DNA of 64,000 bases from Rhizobium sp. RM (lineage in GTDB: Bacteria > Pseudomonadota > Alphaproteobacteria > Rhizobiales > Rhizobiaceae), in assembly GCF_013390595.1 (NCBI RefSeq), contig NZ_JACAWV010000007.1, forward strand, positions 558,001 through 622,000, read 5' to 3'. This document shows positions 1-8,546 of this stretch, one piece after another. The position numbers and the translations under genes are program-made. The notes under the pieces are model-generated. The model was not told the DNA's origin. It saw nothing but the letters and a program-made list of their open reading frames with translations, and did no database searches. Position 1 is the stretch's first letter, and every line of letters begins with the position of its first letter.

Positions 1-1121
1 ACCGTGAGCTTTGGCGTCTCAACACTGATCTCACCGTCATTGGCCGTGATCTGGTGACGTACCGTCTCCGACAAGGAGGTGAGCAACGTCTCTATGTCGA
101 CCTTTTCCGGTTGCAGTTTTCTCTGTCCATCGCGGGAGATCTTCAAGATAGCGTTGATCAACTGATCCATCTTGCGCGTTGAAGACCGGATGAAGCCAAT
201 GGCTTCGGGCAGTTCCTCTTCAATCGCGAGCCTGGCTTCACGGACGACCTCGGCAGTCGGCGGTTTACCGTCGGCAAGAACATATGCGCTCACCGGTTTC
301 AGCGACGTGTCGAACTCAGAGAGGAAGCCCATGATGTTGACGAGCGGAGCACGCAAATCGTGGGTAACAATATAGGCGAAACGCTGGATTTCCTGGTTTG
401 CACGCCGAAGATCGCGTGTCCTCTCCTCGACACGCTCCTCCAGATGACGATTGAGTTCATCAACGTCCTCGCGCGACCTGTTCAGCGCGCGGATGTAAGT
501 CAGCACAAGAAAGATCGAGCCGCCAACAACAGCCAGGATCGCAAGAGCTCCACCCACTGTAACCCAACGAAGCGTATTGGCTGCGCTGAGTTGATCGCCG
601 ACGATGACACGCAGTCGGTCATCCGTATTTGTTTGTAGCTCCGACAGTATCGTTCTGATCTCGTTCATGAAACGCTTGCCGTCATTGTTACGGACGACAT
701 CAACGGCTTCCGTCATACGGCCGGTTTTTTGCAGATCGATGGTTTCGCGTGTTTCCGCAAGCTTGTTCTTGATGGCAGCGTCGAGGTTCGAAAGATCCTG
801 TTGGTACTCTGTGCGGTCTTTCAAAAGATCCAGCAAGCGCGACTGGCGCTGCGGCAAACGGCTCAACGCTTCTTCATAAGGTCCGAGATAATCGACGTTG
901 TTTGTCAGCAAATATCCTCTCTGCCCGGTTTCGATGTCCTGCATCGCGGTCAGAGTGTCGAGAATTGCCGCACGCACGCGCCTTAGCTCGGCAGTGTCCT
1001 GGGAATACTGGTTATTGACCTGAACCAGCCATAAGGACATGGCCACCATGCCAGTCAAGATTGCGACACCCACAGCCAGCATCAGCAGGCTTCGCTGAGC
1101 AAACGGCGAAAAACTAATCAC
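1..1121 (-). CDS. CHASE3-domain sensor histidine kinase, 3' part cut by window edge
   Basis: A membrane histidine kinase whose C-terminal ATPase domain lies outside the window; 373 residues are visible. A hydrophobic helix at about 12-34 is followed by a periplasmic CHASE3 domain with the typical DIETGQRGYLL stretch near residue 62. A second membrane helix spans about 186-209. A charged coiled-coil linker (215-250) leads to an H-box, YIVTHDLRAPL, with the phosphorylatable His at 254. The frame has no ATG near its start. GTG at 1121 is the first usable start after an in-frame TAG, and its ribosome-binding site is weak. The ligand is unknown, since CHASE3 domains sense varied signals. It is divergent from the small response regulator at 1306, which is a plausible partner. 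Sequence shows the domains; the partner assignment is inference. Confidence 0.88.
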   Translation of the reverse strand, partial: MISFSPFAQRSLLMLAVGVAILTGMVAMSLWLVQVNNQYSQDTAELRRVRAAILDTLTAMQDIETGQRGYLLTNNVDYLGPYEEALSRLPQRQSRLLDLLKDRTEYQQDLSNLDAAIKNKLAETRETIDLQKTGRMTEAVDVVRNNDGKRFMNEIRTILSELQTNTDDRLRVIVGDQLSAANTLRWVTVGGALAILAVVGGSIFLVLTYIRALNRSREDVDELNRHLEERVEERTRDLRRANQEIQRFAYIVTHDLRAPLVNIMGFLSEFDTSLKPVSAYVLADGKPPTAEVVREARLAIEEELPEAIGFIRSSTRKMDQLINAILKISRDGQRKLQPEKVDIETLLTSLSETVRHQITANDGEISVETPKLT

Positions 1122-1305
1122 AGTAACAATATTCCCGGTAGGCAGCTAATGAGTGCGCAAACTAGAGTATGGCGTGCGCCGAAGCGAATGATTTCTTTCT
1201 GCTTTAGGTTGGAACCAGTTGGTCCAACGTGCGTTCAGCACAGTTGGTAAAGAGGATGCATTGCCAGCTTCAAAATGATTTTATTGATACGCGACGTGGT
1301 GACTT

Positions 1306-1680
1306 ATGACGTATGACTTTCAAGGAAAACAAATCCTTGTTCTGGAGGACGATGCCCTTCTGGCGATGGACATGGAGGATTTTCTCTCGGATCTGGGTGT
1401 GACCGTCGTCGGTCCTGTGTCGCACATCGCGGCTGCAATCGAGCAAATCAACAAAATGGATCTGGACGGCGCCGTCATTGACCTCAATCTGCGAGGTGAA
1501 ATGTCGTTTCCGGTGATCGACGAATTGAAAGCCGCAAACATTCCCTTTGTTGTCTGCAGCGGTTACGCAGAAATTCCCGGCGTACGCTCCCAGCTGGGTG
1601 GCCTGACAATTGTATCCAAGCCATGCGACTTCACAAATCTTTCCGGTGTTCTGGCACGCGAGTTTGCTTTGGCAAGCTAA
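1306..1680 (+). CDS. single-domain response regulator
   Basis: A stand-alone receiver domain of 124 residues with no output domain. The acidic pocket is E14-D15-D16, the phosphoacceptor is D59 in AVIDLNL, and the conserved lysine is K105 in VSKPCD. Such proteins pass phosphate on or act by protein-protein contact rather than by binding DNA. It lies between a divergent CHASE3 kinase and a convergent REC-HWE kinase, so it may serve either one or the phytochrome. The ATG at 1306 is the first start of the frame and its ribosome-binding site is poor. A strong inverted repeat follows the stop. Confidence 0.85.
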   Translation: MTYDFQGKQILVLEDDALLAMDMEDFLSDLGVTVVGPVSHIAAAIEQINKMDLDGAVIDLNLRGEMSFPVIDELKAANIPFVVCSGYAEIPGVRSQLGGLTIVSKPCDFTNLSGVLAREFALAS

Positions 1681-1709
1681 ACCCGAAAACCTCTATGCGC
1701 ATCTGAACA

Positions 1710-1730
1710 ATGGGCGCTTTAAGCGCCCAT
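1710..1730. terminator. bidirectional stem-loop between convergent genes
   Basis: ATGGGCGC and GCGCCCAT pair perfectly around a five-base loop. The hairpin sits between the response regulator stop (1680) and the stop of the convergent kinase gene (1730), so it can serve both strands. No long T-run follows. Confidence 0.6.
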
Positions 1731-2755
1731 CAGTTCAACGGAAAAACGACACGGTACTTTAGACCGGTGTTTTCATAGCGGATTTCGCTTTCCGCATGGA
1801 GCTCGTATTCGGCGCCCTGTGTTATCAACGTGGTCCCGAAACCAGCATCTTGCGGCGCACTGACGGGCGGTCCGCCGCTCTCGCACCACCGAAGCGCAAC
1901 GCGTGCGTCGTCGGCCTTGCCGACTTTTTCCCAGGTCACATCGACCTTTCCTTGGGCGCCGGAGAGCGAGCCGTATTTCTGAGCGTTTGTTACGAGTTCA
2001 TGCAGGATCATGCCGAGTGACAAAGCCGATTTTGGGGGAACATAGACCCCATCGGGACCATCCAGATGAACCCTGCTGGCAAAGGTATTATGAGGTTCAA
2101 TCGCCCGCCGCACCACGTCGCCGAGATCCGTCTCCCCCCAATTGCTTTGAAACAGCAGCGCATGGCTTCCCGCAAGTGCACTGACCCTAGAGACTAGCCT
2201 TGCTTGGTAGTCCTCAATTGAGGTGCTGCCCTTTGCAGTCCTACGGATAATGGAAATCACCATCGCCATGGTATTTTTGACGCGGTGGCTAAGCTCGCGA
2301 ACGAGCAGCTCCTTGTGCAACTCGGCCCGTTTCCTCTCCTGCCGCTCGCGGGCTTCCGCCAGGGCACGTTCGACGGCAGATGACAGTCGGACCAGTCTCT
2401 GTTTGAGAACGTAATCCGTGGCACCTCTGCGGAACGCCTCGATCGCAGCATCTTCCCCCAAAACGCCCGATACAAAAATAAACGGCACGTCAGGCATCAT
2501 TTGCGACGCAATATCGAGTGCTGCCATCCCATCGAAATCCGGCAGGGAAAAATCGGCCAGGATAATATCGAAGCGCCTTGTTTCCAGCGCCTCGATGAAA
2601 GACACTTTTCCCACGGCGCGGGTAATCACAGGCCGCGGAGAAATGCGTGAAAGCTGCTCTTCAATCAGTTCTGCATCGACGGAACTGTCTTCAAGCATAA
2701 GAAGCTCACAAGCGCCGTTCGGCAACATCCGTTCATCCATCATTACGGCGAGCAC
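1730..2755 (-). CDS. hybrid receiver-HWE histidine kinase
   Basis: A soluble protein of 341 residues. A receiver domain comes first (about 17-130, phosphoacceptor D68 in ILADFSL, K118), followed by an HWE-family kinase. The H-box ELSHRVKNT has His157. The N-box LHELVTNAQKYG carries the extra His. The WxE signature is present as W290-C-E292, which separates HWE kinases from ordinary HisKA kinases. It is the last gene of the phytochrome operon and overlaps the 3' end of the preceding response regulator gene. It may therefore receive phosphate on its receiver from the phytochrome and relay to another regulator. The GTG at 2755 is a possible start, but ATG at 2743 or 2740 would keep all domains and is equally likely. 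Confidence 0.85.
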   Translation of the reverse strand: MLAVMMDERMLPNGACELLMLEDSSVDAELIEEQLSRISPRPVITRAVGKVSFIEALETRRFDIILADFSLPDFDGMAALDIASQMMPDVPFIFVSGVLGEDAAIEAFRRGATDYVLKQRLVRLSSAVERALAEARERQERKRAELHKELLVRELSHRVKNTMAMVISIIRRTAKGSTSIEDYQARLVSRVSALAGSHALLFQSNWGETDLGDVVRRAIEPHNTFASRVHLDGPDGVYVPPKSALSLGMILHELVTNAQKYGSLSGAQGKVDVTWEKVGKADDARVALRWCESGGPPVSAPQDAGFGTTLITQGAEYELHAESEIRYENTGLKYRVVFPLN

Positions 2756-3188
2756 CCGGCGGCGGTTCGTTCAAGAGAGCCCAGAAGACACCAAGATCCT
2801 GAATAGCCTTGAAGAATTGATTGAACTCAACCGGTTTGACGACAAACGCATTGACGCCCAACTCGTAGCTTTTCACGAGATCCTGCTCTTCGCGAGAAGA
2901 AGTCAACATCACGACAGGAATGTGCCGTAGCTGATCGCTGCCCTTGACCGACTGCAGAACTTCAAGACCGTCCACTTTCGGTAATTTTAGATCGAGAAGC
3001 ACGACAGCAGGGTCACCTGCAGGCCGATTGTGATGGGCACCTGTGAGATTGAGATAATCAAGCGCTTCTGCCCCGTCACGGGCGACCACAACCTCGTTTG
3101 CCAATTGGCACTTTTCAAGCGCGGTCAGCGTCAGTTCGAGATCGCGCGGATTATCCTCGACAAGCAAAATAGGTCTGAGTTCAGGCAA
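2733..3188 (-). CDS. Rcp1-type response regulator of the phytochrome
   Basis: A 151-residue single receiver domain of the type usually encoded next to bacterial phytochromes. It has E11-D12-N13, phosphoacceptor D66 in VVLLDLKLP, T96-S97 and K118. The acidic pocket and the extended C-terminal tail with FWALLNEPP fit the Rcp1 group. I choose the TTG at 3188 as start. It overlaps the phytochrome stop codon and is preceded by an AGAGGAAG ribosome-binding site, and no ATG is available in the domain-free leader. The upstream open frame overlaps the phytochrome gene and is not coding. The gene is translationally coupled to the phytochrome and is its presumed phosphotransfer target. Confidence 0.87.
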   Translation of the reverse strand: MPELRPILLVEDNPRDLELTLTALEKCQLANEVVVARDGAEALDYLNLTGAHHNRPAGDPAVVLLDLKLPKVDGLEVLQSVKGSDQLRHIPVVMLTSSREEQDLVKSYELGVNAFVVKPVEFNQFFKAIQDLGVFWALLNEPPPGARRNDG

Positions 3189-5391
3189 TGTCTTCCTCTT
3201 CAATTTTCGTGATCGGCAATGTGAAGGAGAACGTCGCTCCTTCCCCGAGAGTTCCCTCCGCGTCGACCGAGCCGCGATGACGTTCCACGATCCGCCGCAC
3301 CAGCGCAAGCCCGATGCCGGTGCCCTCAAAATCCTCAACGCGCTGGAGCCTCTGAAAGACACCGAAGAGCTTTCCGGAATAGGCCATATCGAAGCCGACG
3401 CCATTGTCTGTTACCGAATAGGTCACAGTGCTTTCGGTTTCAACCGCCGAAACGCGGACAACCGAAACTGGCTCGCGACGTGAATATTTGATGGCGTTGT
3501 CGATGAGATTGTACCAGACCTGCCGTAGAAGTGTCGGATCGCCAAGCGTGACCGGCAATTCACCGATCTGCCACTCGATATCACGGTCGGCCACGCTTGG
3601 CGCAATCGTGCGGCGCACCTCGCTTACCAGCTTCTGCATGTCGACCGGCTTCATACTGATCTGAGTGCGTCCAAGCTGCGAAAAGTTCAGCAGGTCATCC
3701 ACCAGTCGCCCCGCACTGAGGGCTGCCTCGGAAATCATCTGCAAATAATGCAGAGACTTCTCGTCCAAGGCGTTGCTGCGCTCACGTAACAACTGCGCAA
3801 AACCAACGATGTGCCGGAAAGGCGCCCGTAAATCGTGTGAAACAGAATAGGAAAAAGCTTCGAGCTCTTTGTTGGTTCGCTGCAATTCTCTCGTCAGATC
3901 AGCCATTTCTTCGGCTTTACGCAAAACGATACCAATGATCGCGCTGCGGAGGTCCCGCGCGGCTGCGATTTCGGCTTCAGACCACGGGAGGGCGGTATTG
4001 CGAACCTGTTCCTTCCAGATTTCAAAGGATTTCCGGGGATGGATGCGGCCACTCTCCTGCACGGTCTTATGGGGATTACCCCCCCATTGAACAGTTTTGA
4101 TGACTTCCGGACGAAACCAGATCAGCCAACTATCGTGTAGTTCTGAGAGACGGGTGGCAATTGCTCCACTCGCAACAGAAGAATAGGCTTCAGCATTCGC
4201 ATAAACTCCGACGAGGCTTTCCGTTGCGAACACATCGGTAATGTCCTGCTCCCCAAGCCATTCGGCAAGCGCCTCGACATCCTGTCTCAAAGGGGTTTGG
4301 CCGACAAGATGACACTCATCACCAACGATCAATGCCGCTCCCTCGGCTCCCACCTGTTTCAACAGGTCATCATTGTTGCCGTCATCTGGAAGGAGCCCAT
4401 CCGCCCATCTCTGTGCTGCCGCCATCCGACTTAAAAGACGGCCTTGGACAATACTGAGCTCTACCCGCCGCGAGGCCTCCTTGGCACTGCGCTCCATTGC
4501 GATCCGCATTGACAGAAGCTGAGCTACGAAATCGCATGCTTCACGAACCGCCAGAGAGACATAGTGAGATGCTGCATTGTGGCAGGCGATCAGTCCCCAC
4601 AATCGACCGTTGATGATAATGGAAACGGACATCGATGCTGCCGTGCCCATATTGCGCATATATTCCAGATGGATGGGCGATACGCTGCGCAATTGCGCAA
4701 AGCTCATATCGAGGACAGTTCCTGTTTCAGAATTGATGGCCGGGCTGATCGGGACAGGCGCGTAGTCGACATCCGGGATCATGCGAAGGCGATTGATCGT
4801 GTAAAGCTGCCTGGCTTGTGGCGGGATATCGCCGGCCGGAAAACGCAGCCCGAAATAAGACGGTAGAGCGCCATTTCCCGCTTCGGCCACAACGTGACCG
4901 CTCCAGTCCCCTCCAAACTCATAAATCAGAGTGCGATCATATCCGCTTATTGCAGACACCAACTCGGCTGCACGTGACAATGCATCGTTCAACGCCGGTA
5001 CGCCATTCAGATATTGAGCGAACCTTGTCAGCTCAGCCATCAAGGTTTCAGCCGGTTCGCTCTGCCTCGTTTTTTCAAACTCAACAACGATGAAACCGGC
5101 AGATCGATGGGCTGCAACATCAAGGTTTTTGTCGGCCCAGACATATCGAAAATTGCTCTCGTCACTCGAATACCAATCGGATAAGGCATCGATGAAGGGA
5201 AAAACCGTAGCTTTGGCTGTGCTGCCGACGGTTGCTCGATCATCCACATAATCCGTCAGGTTATCGCTTGCCTGCACAATGCTGAGACTGCGTGCAGAAA
5301 GCACCAGGAGTGCACCATGCTGTTGGATCGCACCGGGTATGTGGATGGGCTCGGCGCCGCAACTGTCCAGTTTCGGCGTAGCTGAACTCAT
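3181..5391 (-). CDS. bphP: bacteriophytochrome histidine kinase
   Basis: A red/far-red photoreceptor kinase of 736 residues with PAS, GAF and PHY modules, HisKA and HATPase. C11, in DSCGAEPIHIPG, is at the N-terminal position that binds biliverdin in this class. The GAF domain carries FPAGDIPPQARQLY, where most phytochromes have PASDIP, and VSPIHLEYMRNMG. The PHY tongue has WGGNP and HPRKSF. The H-box SVSHDLRAPF has His519, and the ATPase has DNAIKYS and GTGIGLALV. It is first in a minus-strand operon with the Rcp1-type regulator and the REC-HWE kinase. No heme oxygenase gene is in the window, so biliverdin must come from elsewhere. Confidence 0.95.
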   Translation of the reverse strand: MSSATPKLDSCGAEPIHIPGAIQQHGALLVLSARSLSIVQASDNLTDYVDDRATVGSTAKATVFPFIDALSDWYSSDESNFRYVWADKNLDVAAHRSAGFIVVEFEKTRQSEPAETLMAELTRFAQYLNGVPALNDALSRAAELVSAISGYDRTLIYEFGGDWSGHVVAEAGNGALPSYFGLRFPAGDIPPQARQLYTINRLRMIPDVDYAPVPISPAINSETGTVLDMSFAQLRSVSPIHLEYMRNMGTAASMSVSIIINGRLWGLIACHNAASHYVSLAVREACDFVAQLLSMRIAMERSAKEASRRVELSIVQGRLLSRMAAAQRWADGLLPDDGNNDDLLKQVGAEGAALIVGDECHLVGQTPLRQDVEALAEWLGEQDITDVFATESLVGVYANAEAYSSVASGAIATRLSELHDSWLIWFRPEVIKTVQWGGNPHKTVQESGRIHPRKSFEIWKEQVRNTALPWSEAEIAAARDLRSAIIGIVLRKAEEMADLTRELQRTNKELEAFSYSVSHDLRAPFRHIVGFAQLLRERSNALDEKSLHYLQMISEAALSAGRLVDDLLNFSQLGRTQISMKPVDMQKLVSEVRRTIAPSVADRDIEWQIGELPVTLGDPTLLRQVWYNLIDNAIKYSRREPVSVVRVSAVETESTVTYSVTDNGVGFDMAYSGKLFGVFQRLQRVEDFEGTGIGLALVRRIVERHRGSVDAEGTLGEGATFSFTLPITKIEEEDIA

Positions 5392-5538
5392 AACTCTCTC
5401 CAGCCACTTGTGTGCGAAAGATCGACCGATCTGCTCAAAATGATGTCACCAGCCTAGTCATTCTTGCAAAGATGTAAACGCGTGCTGCGCATAAAATACG
5501 CAAACGGCCCTTCGATCCACCGATTGCAAAATGAGATA

Positions 5539-5564
5539 CCGGGGCGCATGCGGTGGCACCCCGG
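5539..5564 (-). terminator. possible terminator after the DUF892 gene
   Basis: CCGGGG and CCCCGG form a GC-rich stem with a 14-base loop that can itself fold, about 20 bases after the stop of the minus-strand gene at 5586. It lies in the 194-base space before the phytochrome gene and has no clear T-run. Confidence 0.4.
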
Positions 5565-5585
5565 ACTCCAGGATCAATCTGCAAC

Positions 5586-6056
5586 TCACTTGTTGATCGC
5601 AGTTACGGCGAGATTGGTCATCTTGCTGTTGGCAGCCTTTTCCTGATCGAGAATTTCGCTCAAGAAGACGTGCGCCTCTTCGTTACCAAGGACTTTTGCC
5701 CACTCCCGAAGTGAGCCATAGCGCGCGATCTCGTAATGCTCGACCGCCTGACAGGCAGCCAGGAGACCTGCGTCAAGCGCAACGCCTTTTCCTTCATCGA
5801 TCAGACCTTCGGTTTCTTTTATCAAGCCATCGGTGGCATCGCATTTGACGGCTTCGGGTTTCACGCCAATTGTCTTGAAGACCTTGTCGAGTGTCTTGAT
5901 CTGGCCTTTGGTCTCGTCAAGATGGTGGTCAATCGCTTTCCTGAATTCCGCGTTCTTAACTGCTTTCGAAACCTTGGGTAGCGCTTTAACGATAGCGTTT
6001 TCGGCGTAATAAACGTCCTTGAGGGTGTGTTCGAATAATTCTGCGAGTGTTTCCAT
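5586..6056 (-). CDS. YciE/YciF-like ferritin-fold protein (DUF892)
   Basis: A 156-residue all-helical protein of the DUF892 family. It opens with METLAELFEHTLKDVYYAEN and contains the ferritin-like helix motifs HHLDETKGQ and ACQAVEHYEIARYGSL. The repeated Glu and His residues could bind a di-metal centre. Family members are stress-induced, but their molecular role is not settled. The start at 6056 is supported by an AAGGGAA ribosome-binding site, and residues upstream of it do not resemble the family. It is divergent from the alpha-amylase gene across 187 bases. Confidence 0.85.
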   Translation of the reverse strand: METLAELFEHTLKDVYYAENAIVKALPKVSKAVKNAEFRKAIDHHLDETKGQIKTLDKVFKTIGVKPEAVKCDATDGLIKETEGLIDEGKGVALDAGLLAACQAVEHYEIARYGSLREWAKVLGNEEAHVFLSEILDQEKAANSKMTNLAVTAINK

Positions 6057-6243
6057 AACCGTGTTCCCTTGTTGTTGGCGTTGATAAACGAACACGTCTG
6101 CGTGTTCGTTCCGACGCCACCGCGAAACCGGACAGACACATGGCCGCCGTATTGCGCAAACTATCTCAAGGGTACACGACGCCGGCACGAAACCAATTGC
6201 GCCTGCGACCGTTAATAGGCGCCATCATCAACAGGGGTAGCCG

Positions 6244-7728
6244 ATGTCGCCACGCACTCTTCTGCAATTCTTCCATTGGTACACGCCGGCAGACGGAAAA
6301 CTTTGGAAGGAGGTTGCAGAGCGAGCGGATGATCTGGCGAACCTTGGAATAACCGATGTCTGGTTGCCGCCCGCCTACAAGGGTGCCAGCGGCGTCTCCT
6401 CTGTCGGTTATGATACCTACGATCTCTTCGATCTCGGTGAATTCGATCAAAAGGGCGCCGTCGCAACAAAATACGGCGATCGGTCATCCTTTGAAAAAGC
6501 CTGCCGTTCGCTTCAGACGAGCGGCCTTCGCGTCCTCCACGATGTCGTTTTCAATCACAAGATGGGCGCTGACGAAAAGGAAAGCGTCAAGGTTCGACGC
6601 GTCAATGCCGAAGACCGGACTGAGATCGACGATGAAGAATTCAAGGCGCTTGCCTATACGCGTTTCACGTTTCCCGGACGGAAGGGGCAACACTCGAAAT
6701 TCATCTGGGACAAGCAATGTTTCAGTGGTGTGGATGTCATCGAACAGCCTGACAAGAGCGGCGTTTTCAAGCTTGTCAATGAGTATGGCGACGGGCAATG
6801 GAACGAGGAAGTGGACGAAGAACTCGGCAACTTCGACTATCTGATGGGTGCCGATGTCGAGTTTCGTAACAACGCCGTTTACGAGGAACTCAAATATTGG
6901 GGCCGGTGGCTGAGTGAACAGGTTCCCGTGGGCGGATTTCGTCTCGATGCCGCAAAGCACATCCCCGCCTGGTTCTTTCGCGACTGGGTCGGACACATGC
7001 GGGAGAACGTCGACCCTGAACTCTTCGTCGTCGCCGAATACTGGCACCCCGATATGGCAGCACTCGGTTCCTATCTGGAACTGGTCGACAAGCAGTTGAT
7101 GCTCTTCGACGTGGCCCTTCACTTCAATTTCCACGACGCCTCAAAGCAGGGGGCAGACTTTGACATGCGCACGATCTTTGATGGTTCACTCGTTGACTCA
7201 ATGCCCGGCCATGCCGTCACACTGGTGGACAATCATGATACTCAACCGTTGCAATCACTGGAGGCGTCTGTCGAGCCCTGGTTCAAACCTCTCGCCTACG
7301 CACTGATTTTGCTGCGCGAGCAGGGTGTGCCGTGTGTCTTTTACCCCGACCTTTACGGCGCATCCTATCGGGATTTCGGAGATGACGGCAACGAGCACGA
7401 CATCGAGATGCCAGTGATCGATAGTTTGCCGAAACTGATCGAGGCACGCAGCCGCTTTGCACATGGCGCCCAGACCGATTTACTCGATGATCCAACCTGT
7501 ATTGGCTTCATCCGCCACGGCACGGCCGAGCAGCCGGGCTGCGTCGTTGTTCTTTCCAATGGTGAGGCAGGTGAAAAATCGGCCGACCTCGGAGCAGACT
7601 TTGCCGGAAAGACTTTCCGTGATTTCCTGGGACATTGCGATGACGAGATAACAGTGGGTGACGACGGCAAAGCAGCTTTCCCGGTCAAGGGGGGTAGCGT
7701 GAGCGTCTGGGTTCGCACCGACACCTGA
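6244..7728 (+). CDS. amyA: cytoplasmic alpha-amylase (GH13)
   Basis: A 494-residue glycoside hydrolase of family 13, the same length as Escherichia coli cytoplasmic AmyA. It has no signal peptide and begins directly with [13 protein letters not shown]. The catalytic triad is visible as D235 in [11 protein letters not shown]265 in FVVAEYWHP and D332 in LVDNHDTQP. It would hydrolyse alpha-1,4-glucans, probably internal glycogen or maltodextrin. No other glycogen gene is nearby. Its only close neighbour is the divergent stress-type DUF892 gene, so joint stress or stationary-phase expression is possible but not shown. Confidence 0.93.
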   Translation: MSPRTLLQFFHWYTPADGKLWKEVAERADDLANLGITDVWLPPAYKGASGVSSVGYDTYDLFDLGEFDQKGAVATKYGDRSSFEKACRSLQTSGLRVLHDVVFNHKMGADEKESVKVRRVNAEDRTEIDDEEFKALAYTRFTFPGRKGQHSKFIWDKQCFSGVDVIEQPDKSGVFKLVNEYGDGQWNEEVDEELGNFDYLMGADVEFRNNAVYEELKYWGRWLSEQVPVGGFRLDAAKHIPAWFFRDWVGHMRENVDPELFVVAEYWHPDMAALGSYLELVDKQLMLFDVALHFNFHDASKQGADFDMRTIFDGSLVDSMPGHAVTLVDNHDTQPLQSLEASVEPWFKPLAYALILLREQGVPCVFYPDLYGASYRDFGDDGNEHDIEMPVIDSLPKLIEARSRFAHGAQTDLLDDPTCIGFIRHGTAEQPGCVVVLSNGEAGEKSADLGADFAGKTFRDFLGHCDDEITVGDDGKAAFPVKGGSVSVWVRTDT

Positions 7729-7753
7729 TCGGACTGGCCGCACGGGCGGTTCA

Positions 7754-7768
7754 TGCCTCGAAGAGGCA
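7754..7768. terminator. short hairpin between convergent genes
   Basis: TGCCTC-gaa-GAGGCA lies in the 53-base gap between the convergent amylase and SDR genes. The stem is only six pairs, so the call is weak. Confidence 0.3.
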
Positions 7769-7781
7769 ATCTCTGACGTAC

Positions 7782-8543
7782 TCAGTACCCACCGCTCAGA
7801 AAGATGCTTTCACCGGTCATGAAACTGCAGGCTTGCGACGAGAGAAAGATGGCGGCTCCGACCATCTCGTCCGGCTGGCCTGCACGCCCCATCCAATTGA
7901 GCGTTCGCACATAGTCTGCCCAAGCTTCCGGATCGGCATCACGCCGACCGGCATTGCGGTCAGTATCGACCAAGCCGGGCGCAAGCGTGTTGAGGAGAAC
8001 ATTGTCCTTGGCGTAGTCACGGGCCTGGCTCTGGATGATGTTATGCTGGGCGGCCTTGGTCGCGGCATAGGCGGTGACAATGCCCTTAGGCCGAAGCTGG
8101 TTGATGGAGCCGATCGACACCACCCTGCCCCACTTTCGCGCCGCCATGCGTGGCAGGGCAGATTGCAACATGTCCACAGTGGAACCCAGATTGACGGCAA
8201 GCTGACATGAGAGATCTTCCAGTGTGAGATCCTCAAGCACTGCATTGATCTGGGCGCTCGCGTTGATGACGAGAATATCGACAGGCGCGATCGCCTCTGC
8301 ACTTTCAATCAGATTGCGGCCGGCTCCCGGCTCCGACAGGTCACTCACCAGTTCGTCCGCAGTACCGCCATTGTCGATGATACGCTGCCGGACCGTCGCC
8401 GCACCGCCGGTTTTCATGCCATGCAGGATGACATGGGCGCCTGCCCCAGCCAGTCCCTCGGCGATTGCAGCACCAATACCGCGGCTGGAACCGGTAACCA
8501 GCGCCGTACGGCCCTTGAGGCCGAAAACAGTTTCGAGGCGCAT
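7782..8543 (-). CDS. SDR-family oxidoreductase of the sugar operon
   Basis: A 253-residue classical short-chain dehydrogenase. The nucleotide-binding motif TGSSRGIG (17-24) is near the N-terminus, NASAQ replaces the usual NNAG, and the catalytic YAATK follows a serine in VVSIGS. It is the last gene of the nine-gene operon. The start codon ATG at 8543 is preceded by AGGATAA, and only three bases separate it from the upstream stop. Beside a lactonase and a sugar-acid dehydratase, the likely role is oxidation of a sugar to its lactone, or redox handling of a keto-sugar acid. The substrate cannot be read from the sequence. Confidence 0.87.
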   Translation of the reverse strand: MRLETVFGLKGRTALVTGSSRGIGAAIAEGLAGAGAHVILHGMKTGGAATVRQRIIDNGGTADELVSDLSEPGAGRNLIESAEAIAPVDILVINASAQINAVLEDLTLEDLSCQLAVNLGSTVDMLQSALPRMAARKWGRVVSIGSINQLRPKGIVTAYAATKAAQHNIIQSQARDYAKDNVLLNTLAPGLVDTDRNAGRRDADPEAWADYVRTLNWMGRAGQPDEMVGAAIFLSSQACSFMTGESIFLSGGY

Positions 8544-8546
8544 CGC

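Noticed and set aside
6484..7134. 216-residue open frame on the minus strand
   Set aside because: It is antisense to the amylase gene, whose three catalytic residues are all intact.
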